A DNA stretch of 64,000 nt, taken from NCBI GenBank assembly GCA_000169075.1, contig AAVT01000003.1, positions 329,113 through 393,112 on the forward strand. The letters run 5' to 3'. A program made the position numbers and the translations under genes. A model generated the notes under the pieces. The model did no database searches. It saw only the letters and a list, made by a program, of their open reading frames with translations, and was not told the origin of the DNA. The stretch comes from a marine gamma proteobacterium HTCC2143 (lineage in GTDB: Bacteria; Pseudomonadota; Gammaproteobacteria; Pseudomonadales; Dasaniaceae). This document shows positions 57,310-64,000 of the stretch, piece by piece; positions within the stretch are counted from its first letter, which is position 1, and each line of letters opens with the position of its first letter.

Positions 57310-58713
57310 ATGGCAACTCCCTATCCCGACCACCCACAGTTAAGGGGTAATTTTGCTCCTCTTAGAATGGAATGTGATATTGAAAATGTTGTTGTTCATG
57401 GCGAAATACCAAAAGATTTAGATATTAGCTATTTCCGCAATGGCCCGGACCCCCAATTTGCACCGAGAGGCAAACATCATTGGTTTGGTGGCGACGGAAT
57501 GGTGCATGGCTTTCATATTCAAAATGGTAAAGTAAGTTACCGCAACCGATGGTCGCGAACTCAAAAATGGAGCCTTGAAAGAGAAGCAGGGAAATCTCTT
57601 TTTAGTGCCTTTAATCCTATGGATTGCGATCCTTCAGTTGCCGGTTTACAAACTGACGGCACTGCAAACACTAATATCGTCTGGCATGGAGACAAATTAT
57701 TAGCACTTGAGGAAGGCCATGCGCCATTCGAACTTGACTCAAGGACGCTCGATTCCAAAGGCGCTTGGGACTTTGCTGGCGAATACAGCGATAGAATGAC
57801 AGCGCATCCAAAAATTGACCCAAAAACCGGTGAAATGTTATTTTTCGGCTATATGGTAGGAGAACCTCTTGGCAACGGAATGAGTTATCAAGTTGTCGAC
57901 AGCGGCGGGAAGCTTACCCGATCAGACCATTTTAATGCCCCGATTGCCTCCATGGTTCATGATTTCATTACCACCGATGAACACGTCATTTTCCCGATAT
58001 TCCCATTGACGGGTAGTCTTGATCGAGCGATGTCCGGCCAGCCTGCTTTCGCATGGGAGCCAAACAAAGGCGCTCATATTGGAGTAATGCGCAGGACAGA
58101 CAGCATCGATAAAATACGCTGGTATGACATTGACCCCTGCTACGTATTCCATGCTCTCAATGCTTACACTAAGGGAAACACCATCGTCGCGCACATGATG
58201 CAATTTGAAGAAGCCCCGCTCTTTCCGCATGTGGATGGAAGCAGGGCTGACCCGAAAAAAGCTAATGCTAGGTTGTGCGAATGGACCATAGATTTAAGTG
58301 AAAATGGGGGGATAAAACGTCGCTATCTTGACGACATAACAGGAGAGTTCCCGCGTCTGGACGAGCGTTTTGTCGGTCTTGAAAACCGTTTTGGTTATTA
58401 TGCAGCGTCAACTGTCGCGGATGGTGGATTGGGATTTGATGCGATCGCCCACCAAGATTTGAAGCTGGACAAACGCACGCTGTTTCAGCTACCCGATGGC
58501 GATAAAACAGGAGAACCTATTTTTGTGCCGAAATCTAAAACTGCTGAGGAGGGTGAAGGTTACTTAATCAGTGTAATTTATCGGGCCAATCAAAATCGTA
58601 GTGACCTGGTTATTTTCGATGCTGAGAACATCAGCGATGGCCCCATCGCCACCGCAGAATTACCGCACAGGGTGCCCCATGGATTTCATGGAAACTGGAA
58701 ATATAACAGCTGA
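57310..58713 (+). CDS. Carotenoid cleavage oxygenase-family protein
   Basis: A 467-residue protein of the RPE65/carotenoid-oxygenase family, a seven-bladed propeller with a four-histidine Fe(II) site. Candidate ligands lie in DRMTAHPKIDP, SMVHDFITTDEH, YVFHALNAYTKGN and the final VPHGFHGNW. The opening GDGMVHGFHIQNGKV is typical. Members cleave carotenoids, apocarotenoids or stilbenes; substrate cannot be predicted. It lies downstream of the photolyase cluster but has its own promoter. Start at ATG 57310. Family call is firm. Confidence 0.88.
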   Translation: MATPYPDHPQLRGNFAPLRMECDIENVVVHGEIPKDLDISYFRNGPDPQFAPRGKHHWFGGDGMVHGFHIQNGKVSYRNRWSRTQKWSLEREAGKSLFSAFNPMDCDPSVAGLQTDGTANTNIVWHGDKLLALEEGHAPFELDSRTLDSKGAWDFAGEYSDRMTAHPKIDPKTGEMLFFGYMVGEPLGNGMSYQVVDSGGKLTRSDHFNAPIASMVHDFITTDEHVIFPIFPLTGSLDRAMSGQPAFAWEPNKGAHIGVMRRTDSIDKIRWYDIDPCYVFHALNAYTKGNTIVAHMMQFEEAPLFPHVDGSRADPKKANARLCEWTIDLSENGGIKRRYLDDITGEFPRLDERFVGLENRFGYYAASTVADGGLGFDAIAHQDLKLDKRTLFQLPDGDKTGEPIFVPKSKTAEEGEGYLISVIYRANQNRSDLVIFDAENISDGPIATAELPHRVPHGFHGNWKYNS

Positions 58714-58821
58714 GTTTAGCGAACCTAAGATGAACGCCCTCAATTAATATCATAGCGATATCTAGGGCTCATCGGCGACGCCGCCAATGTCTAGTAATCG
58801 TCGTAATCAGGAATAGACCCG

Positions 58822-59073
58822 TCAAGCTATCAGCTGGGCGGCCTCTATTCGGTCTCCTACGACAGTTACTCGACAAGGTATTGCGGAGACCATTTTTCCT
58901 TCAATCAACATCAACTTCATACCCCGAGTGCAAGCTCGTTTAATCGCCTTAAAATAGAACTCCTGAAAATTAGTCTCATCGTTGCTAAACTCAATAACAT
59001 AGTTGCGTAGCACTCCAGAAATGTCGCCAATCCAATTTGCTAGGTTCGTTAACATATCTTGAAAGCCAAGCAC
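58822..59073 (-). CDS. Small ORF of unknown function
   Basis: An 83-codon frame between the carotenoid oxygenase and a divergently oriented peptidase gene. Composition is protein-like (ISGVLRNYVIEFSNDETNF, then KAIKRACTRGMKLMLIEGK), with no signal peptide, membrane segment or family I recognise. It may be a real small protein or chance. Confidence 0.3.
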   Translation of the reverse strand: MLGFQDMLTNLANWIGDISGVLRNYVIEFSNDETNFQEFYFKAIKRACTRGMKLMLIEGKMVSAIPCRVTVVGDRIEAAQLIA

Positions 59074-59182
59074 GGCTAAATCGCGTAAAAAAGCGGTGTT
59101 CTATTGACCAAATCGCGTCACCGTCTATATCCTTGTCACAAAGTGATGCAAGAGATACCCGAACTTTAGCACAGGACATCCC

Positions 59183-59983
59183 GTGAAAATTCTCGGCAAA
59201 CTCATTATCATATTTTGGCTTATGACTATCGTCAGCACCCCGATCCGCGCAGAATTGCGCTGGCACTGGGAGAGTTCATTTAGCGAGGATGAGAAACGTC
59301 GCCTCACCTCATGGATTGAACAAACCTATCATGCCATTACAATGAGCGTTGCCCCCTACCCCTTTGACGTACACATACATTTTTATCGTCTGGCCGACAC
59401 CACAGGTCCTGTGCCTTGGGCAAACACGCGCAGGTCTGACCCGCAGGGAGTTAATTTTCACGTAGACCCCAATTTTTCGACTTCACAGTTCATGAACGAC
59501 TGGACGGCAGCACACGAACTCAGCCATCTGCTACTACCTTATTTGGGTAGGGATAACAGCTGGTATGCGGAGGGCTTTGCAAGTTTTATGCAGTATCAAA
59601 TTCTTCACGCTCTGAATCTGTTAAGTAAGGAAGCTATTGACGCAGAATATCAGCGCCGGCTAGACAAAGCTGAGTCTAATTATACCTTTGATCAATTACC
59701 CTTTGCCCTCGCTGCCAAAAAGTTACGCGCACAGCGCAAATATCCCACCATGTATTGGGGAGGTGCAGCTTATTTTCTGAAGGTCGATCAAGCACTAAGA
59801 GCAAACGGAGGCTCCCTGCTAAAAACACTGCAAGATTATATCGAATGCTGTCGTCAAAACTCATCAGACCTTAATACTCTCACTCAGGACTTAGATCGCA
59901 TCAGCGGCATGGATACTTTTTCGCACGAATTGTCCGTTTTTCAATTTCAACCGGGGTTTCCAAAATACACACCACAACCATGA
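59183..59983 (+). CDS. Secreted zinc-peptidase-like protein (gluzincin type)
   Basis: A 266-residue exported protein. The start is GTG at 59183, with AGGA eight bases upstream; the signal peptide ends near residue 24 (TPIRA-ELRW). The zinc motif HELSH spans residues 111-115 and the third ligand is probably Glu130 in WYAEGFASFM, the gluzincin pattern. The rest (AAYFLKVDQALRANGGSLLKTL) matches a peptidase MA-like helical tail. The substrate is unknown and no propeptide is evident. It probably acts in the periplasm or outside. Confidence 0.72.
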   Translation: MKILGKLIIIFWLMTIVSTPIRAELRWHWESSFSEDEKRRLTSWIEQTYHAITMSVAPYPFDVHIHFYRLADTTGPVPWANTRRSDPQGVNFHVDPNFSTSQFMNDWTAAHELSHLLLPYLGRDNSWYAEGFASFMQYQILHALNLLSKEAIDAEYQRRLDKAESNYTFDQLPFALAAKKLRAQRKYPTMYWGGAAYFLKVDQALRANGGSLLKTLQDYIECCRQNSSDLNTLTQDLDRISGMDTFSHELSVFQFQPGFPKYTPQP

Positions 59984-60202
59984 ATTCTTCATCACACCGC
60001 ATCTCAACACGACTGCGATAGGCCATCAATTCCCGTTACAACTGCCAAGTAACTGCCGGCAAGATCAGTAAGCTTCGGTAGTTTCCGGCCAGCTACCGCT
60101 AACTTAAAAAAGTAGCCATTTAGTGTACATCAAACGATAGCCTAACTACCTACACTGAGGTACCCTGACCGGCAGAAGCCACGCGTCAATTAGGACCAAT
60201 TT

Positions 60203-62857
60203 ATGCCAGACCAACAACATGCCCCTCTCCGCGATAACGTTCGCTTGCTGGGAGGACTTTTAGGTGACACTTTGCGAGATCAAGTCGATGAATCTTTGCT
60301 CAACCGGGTTGAAGAAATCAGAACCTTAGCCAAGCAAGCGCGCAGCGACGGTAACTGGCAACCACTACTGGATGTTATGTCAGAACTGCCCGACAGTGAT
60401 TTGGTTCCAGTGGCCCGCGCATTTACCCACTTTCTTAATTACGCTAACATCGCCGAACAGCATCATCGAGTCAGACGCCGCAGAGATAACCGTCGTGAAA
60501 TTGACGTACCCTCTCCTTTGGGCACTATGGCTGAGCTATTACCGCGTTTACTTAATAATGGTCACAGCGCCGAAGCTATCGTCACGGCGATCAGTCAGTG
60601 TCGAACTGAATTAGTCTTAACCGCCCATCCGACGGAAATCACTCGGCGCACTTTGCTGCGTAAGTACAATGATATCGATGTCATTCTCGGACAATTGGAT
60701 AGGCCGGACCTCACACCCAAAGAGCAACAAACACAACTTAAACGCTTACGGCGACGCATTATTGCCGGTTGGCAGACTGATGAAATTCGCCGGAATCGCC
60801 CAACACCAGTGGATGAAGCGAAGTGGGGGTTTGCCACTATTGAAAGTACCCTATGGCACGCATTGCCGGAATTTTTACGGGATCTAGATGAGCAAATGCT
60901 GCAGCATACGGGGAAGCGTTTGCCACTGGATAAAGCACCGATTCGTCTCTCATCGTGGATGGGCGGAGATCGGGATGGTAATCCCAATGTGACCGCCAGA
61001 GTTACCGAGGAAGTTTTATTACTCGCTCGCTGGGAAGCAGCCGACTTGCTGTTACGCGACATCAATGAGCTGCGTGAAGATTTATCCTTCGGCACATGCA
61101 ACAGCGCGCTGCGTGAGGCAGCCGGCGACCATCACGAACCTTATCGAGAGCTATTGCGCAAAGTTCGCCAAACGCTAACCAACACTCGCGAATGGGCCGA
61201 AGCAACACTTAACGGCGAGATTTTTGAAGGTCATATCTACCAACATGACGAAGAACTACTGCAGCCTTTACAGTTAATTTATCAATCATTGCTCGACTGT
61301 GGCATGGAAGCCATCGCTCATGGTCGCCTGGAGACTATTTTAAGGCGGGTCGCCTGTTTTGGCTTAACGCTGATGAAGCTAGATATTCGTCAAGAATCTA
61401 CTCGGCACAGCGATGTTATTAATGAAGTCACCCACTATCTGGGCATTCAGATTAATAACAAACCTTACCAGGATTGGTCTGAAACTGAGAAACAAACCTT
61501 TCTCATCAATGAATTGAAAAATCGACGACCACTCATTCCCAAACACTTTCCAGCGTCAGCTGAAGTGCAAGAAGTATTGGATACTTTTGCCGTATTGGCA
61601 CGGCAACCAGCTTCCGCTTTAGGTGCCTATATCATTTCAATGGCAACCTACCCATCCGATATTCTTGCCGTACGCTTGTTGCAACAAGAGGCCGGATGTT
61701 TAACGCCTCAGCGTATCGCGCCCTTATTCGAGACCCTAGACGATTTAGAAGGCGCAGCCGACAGTATTGAACAACTACTCGCAATAGAATGGTATCGACA
61801 AGATATCGGCGGTCAGCAGGAGGTGATGATAGGGTATTCTGACTCCGCCAAAGACGCTGGCTTTTTTGCTGCATCATGGGCGCAATACCGCGCCCAAGAA
61901 GCGTTGAGTAGTGTTTGCGAGAATGCCGGCGTCCACCTAACTTTGTTCCATGGGCGAGGAGGATCAGTCAGTCGCGGTGGTGGTCCCGCACACGAAGCTC
62001 TGCTCTCGCAGCCTCCCGGCACCATCAAGGGTTCGGTGCGTGTCACCGAGCAAGGTGAAATGATTCAATTCAAGTTTGGGTTAAAAGAGCTGGCGATTCA
62101 CAACCTTGAACTTTATACCACAGCAACACTCGAGGCGACTCTGTCCCCCATAGAAAAACCAAAGCAAGAATGGCGTGAGATGATGCAAACGCTAGCTGAC
62201 GTATCAGTCAAAGAATATCGACGCATTGTGCATCATGATCCGCGCTTTGTTGACTATTTCCGCTGTGTCACACCTGAACAAGAACTCAGCCGTCTATCAC
62301 TCGGCAGCCGCCCGGCAAAACGCAGGGCGAGTGGCGGCGTTGAAAGCCTGCGCGCTATACCCTGGGTTTTTGCTTGGACCCAAATGCGCTTAATGCTGCC
62401 CGCCTGGCTGGGTACCGGCAAAGCCTTAGCCGAGCAAATTGATCAGGGGCAGCAAAATCTATTGCAAGTCATGCTCAAGGATTGGAATTTTTTCAGTATG
62501 CTGGTGGATATGCAAGAGATGGTGATGGCGAAAGCTGATGCCAAGGTCGCCGGCTACTACGAACAGCGCTTGCTGGACAACGTTAATGCCCAATCGCTGG
62601 GACAAGAACTACAAGCTGGCTTTCATCAGGCTCATCAGGCTATTGAATCCATTAGCGGACACTCATTACTGGCTAACAATCCCATGCTACAATTTTCAAT
62701 TGCTGTCAGAAACCCCTACATTGATCCCCTGCATATTACTCAGGTCGAGCTAATGCGTCGCTTACGTCTGCAAGACCAAGATAATCAGGAGCAGCTCGAA
62801 CAGGCACTGATGGTCTCCATTGCGGGCATCGCTGCGGGTTTACGTAATACCGGGTAA
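60203..62857 (+). CDS. ppc: Phosphoenolpyruvate carboxylase
   Basis: An 884-residue enzyme that makes oxaloacetate from phosphoenolpyruvate and bicarbonate to refill the citric-acid cycle. The catalytic His is in LVLTAHPTEITRRTLL near residue 140, and GYSDSAKDAGFFAASW and FHGRGGSVSRGGGPAH carry the second catalytic His and arginines. The C-terminus MVSIAGIAAGLRNTG is the conserved end that binds the inhibitor aspartate. AGGA precedes the ATG. Length matches bacterial Ppc. An inverted repeat (TGGTATAGC and GCTATACCA at 62869-62887) follows the stop. Confidence 0.97.
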   Translation: MPDQQHAPLRDNVRLLGGLLGDTLRDQVDESLLNRVEEIRTLAKQARSDGNWQPLLDVMSELPDSDLVPVARAFTHFLNYANIAEQHHRVRRRRDNRREIDVPSPLGTMAELLPRLLNNGHSAEAIVTAISQCRTELVLTAHPTEITRRTLLRKYNDIDVILGQLDRPDLTPKEQQTQLKRLRRRIIAGWQTDEIRRNRPTPVDEAKWGFATIESTLWHALPEFLRDLDEQMLQHTGKRLPLDKAPIRLSSWMGGDRDGNPNVTARVTEEVLLLARWEAADLLLRDINELREDLSFGTCNSALREAAGDHHEPYRELLRKVRQTLTNTREWAEATLNGEIFEGHIYQHDEELLQPLQLIYQSLLDCGMEAIAHGRLETILRRVACFGLTLMKLDIRQESTRHSDVINEVTHYLGIQINNKPYQDWSETEKQTFLINELKNRRPLIPKHFPASAEVQEVLDTFAVLARQPASALGAYIISMATYPSDILAVRLLQQEAGCLTPQRIAPLFETLDDLEGAADSIEQLLAIEWYRQDIGGQQEVMIGYSDSAKDAGFFAASWAQYRAQEALSSVCENAGVHLTLFHGRGGSVSRGGGPAHEALLSQPPGTIKGSVRVTEQGEMIQFKFGLKELAIHNLELYTTATLEATLSPIEKPKQEWREMMQTLADVSVKEYRRIVHHDPRFVDYFRCVTPEQELSRLSLGSRPAKRRASGGVESLRAIPWVFAWTQMRLMLPAWLGTGKALAEQIDQGQQNLLQVMLKDWNFFSMLVDMQEMVMAKADAKVAGYYEQRLLDNVNAQSLGQELQAGFHQAHQAIESISGHSLLANNPMLQFSIAVRNPYIDPLHITQVELMRRLRLQDQDNQEQLEQALMVSIAGIAAGLRNTG

Positions 62858-62977
62858 ACCGCCAGTCCTGGTATAGCCGCTATACCATCTGCTAACCTGC
62901 GAGCAAGGACGCTCAAAGGTAAACCGCGTAACACCGGCAAAGGCGCGCACCTGTTGCGCGATCTTTGTGATGACTAC

Positions 62978-63175
62978 TCAGTACGTATCGTTTTCATCGT
63001 GCACTGATACAGACACATTACCCATAGAATCTACCGACACATTAAAGACGATGGGTTTACAACACACCTGACAATCTTCAATATACTGATGCCCCACTTC
63101 CTGCTGATCAATAAGCACATCTATCGCCTCGCCACAGTAGGGACAACTAACCACTTGCTCCACCAAATATTCCAT
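62978..63175 (-). CDS. CPXCG-motif cysteine-rich protein
   Basis: A 65-residue protein with two zinc-ribbon knuckles: SCPYCGEAIDVLID and, about 20 residues later, DCQVCCKPIVFNV. Small CPXCG proteins of this type are widespread in gammaproteobacteria and their role is unknown. It lies between ppc and the alpha/beta hydrolase and is oriented like the latter, 146 bases downstream of it. Confidence 0.82.
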   Translation of the reverse strand: MEYLVEQVVSCPYCGEAIDVLIDQQEVGHQYIEDCQVCCKPIVFNVSVDSMGNVSVSVHDENDTY

Positions 63176-63321
63176 AAGTATTTCACTAACCTGGCACTGC
63201 CATTTTTAGACTAATTTCACCATTCGAGAGCCGCGTTACCTGAGTTGCCACGGGTAACAGAAAGCAGCCTACCCAATAGTCTCCACGTCCTGAAATGATG
63301 ACACTTTTTAACGTTATCGCG

Positions 63322-64000
63322 CTATTGATTGCCTGCAAAATGACGGGTCATCGCCACCACAAGCTCAGGAACTACTTGCGGTGGCATGTTGTGCCCCATT
63401 CCCGCGTAGGTAATATATTTGGAGCCTGCAATTAACTCATGCGTGTGAGCGCCGTGCGGTGGCGGTAACAAAGTATCGTCTTCCCCGTGAAGAACGAGGG
63501 TGGGGACCTCGATGCTGCGAACTTGCTCCGAACGGTCACCCGCTGAAATAATGGCCATCAACTGTCGCGGCATCGCCTTAGGGTAGATGCCCATTTTATG
63601 CATTTTGGCTTCGCCCTCTTCGCTGGTATCAGCAATACCTTGTAAATCACTCTGGGCTTCACTTTCGGGCGAAGGTAAGTGCGGCGCACCTGTCGTTGAC
63701 ATAATCGACACCAAAGATTCAGCTCGATTAGGGTATTCAGCCGCGATGATCTGCGCAATCATACCCCCCATAGAAGCACCAACAATGTGGGCTCGAACAA
63801 TACCTAACTCATCAAGCACTGCGACGCCATCTGCGGCCATGTCATTGAGACTGTAGGGTGCGTCAACCTCTAGCCCAACCGTATTTTTCAACAGTTGCCA
63901 CCACAGCGTGGGCTCACCTAATGCATTTAGCCGAGCGGATTCGCCCGTATCTCGGTTATCAAACAGGATGACGTGGTACCCTGCATCAACCAATCCATCA
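63322..64000 (-). CDS. Alpha/beta hydrolase, 5' end outside window
   Basis: A partial gene: the frame stays open to the edge, so about 226 residues of an expected 280-300 are visible. The N-terminal visible part is DAGYHVILFDNRDTGESARL. The nucleophile elbow is VGASMGGMIAQ (Ser), the acid is LHGEDDTLLPP (Asp) and the His is AGMGHNMP, so the catalytic triad is complete. This RDTG group often annotates as a lipase or epoxide hydrolase-like esterase; the substrate is unknown. Confidence 0.86.
   Translation of the reverse strand, partial: DGLVDAGYHVILFDNRDTGESARLNALGEPTLWWQLLKNTVGLEVDAPYSLNDMAADGVAVLDELGIVRAHIVGASMGGMIAQIIAAEYPNRAESLVSIMSTTGAPHLPSPESEAQSDLQGIADTSEEGEAKMHKMGIYPKAMPRQLMAIISAGDRSEQVRSIEVPTLVLHGEDDTLLPPPHGAHTHELIAGSKYITYAGMGHNMPPQVVPELVVAMTRHFAGNQ

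Noticed and set aside
58991..59266. 91-codon minus-strand frame
   Set aside because: Overlaps the start of the better-supported zinc-peptidase-like gene and has no family signal.

Overview
The window looks like chromosomal DNA of a marine-type gammaproteobacterium, plausibly of the Cellvibrionales/Spongiibacter-like groups, although the lineage is inferred and not proven. Supporting signs are the run thrS-infC-rpmI-rplT-pheS-pheT-ihfA-merR, a FabY-type ketoacyl synthase, MnmC, TrhO, proteobacterial GltB/GltD, a three-subunit PntAA/AB/B transhydrogenase, and several DUF families common in gammaproteobacteria (DUF2970, DUF3429, DUF2721). No phage, plasmid, insertion sequence or CRISPR array is visible. 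The window starts just upstream of a complete MaoC gene and ends inside an alpha/beta hydrolase gene.

Positions 1-8.9 kb hold a MaoC hydratase, mnmC, a ComFB-type protein coupled to a secreted glutaminyl cyclase, fabY, trhO and small membrane or cytosolic proteins. Positions 8.9-15 kb hold rimI, a HolD-like gene and leuA on the minus strand, then pntAA-pntAB-pntB on the plus strand. Positions 15.4-23 kb are the translation operon on the minus strand, in which infC starts with AUU directly after the thrS stop. Positions 23-32.2 kb hold hisC, an APC permease and gltB-gltD with a clear terminator.

Positions 32.2-38 kb are sparser: about 1.2 kb with no convincing gene, an alkaline phosphatase, a run of 12 G residues, and two convergent membrane diguanylate cyclases. 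uvrB lies between tRNA-Val(GAC) and tRNA-Asn(GUU). Downstream of tRNA-Asn is an accessory-looking stretch (41-47 kb) with a DUF4177/YidD-like/TM2 cassette, a UrcA-family protein, an SGNH hydrolase, and an H-NOX gas sensor coupled to a PAS-GGDEF-EAL enzyme. With the two diguanylate cyclases and the ComFB-type protein, the window carries a notable amount of cyclic-di-GMP machinery.

Positions 48.8-53.6 kb form a light-response and DNA-repair cluster. A tightly coupled minus-strand operon (DUF3429, DCC-family protein, CsgA-like SDR) diverges from a DASH cryptochrome and an iron-sulfur photolyase. After it come an MltF-like lytic transglycosylase with two tandem solute-binding domains, a spermidine-synthase-like protein, a carotenoid oxygenase, a secreted zinc-peptidase-like protein, ppc, and a CPXCG zinc-ribbon protein. 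Several starts were moved from the longest reading frame on the basis of ribosome-binding sites, signal peptides or family N-termini; each case is noted in its entry.
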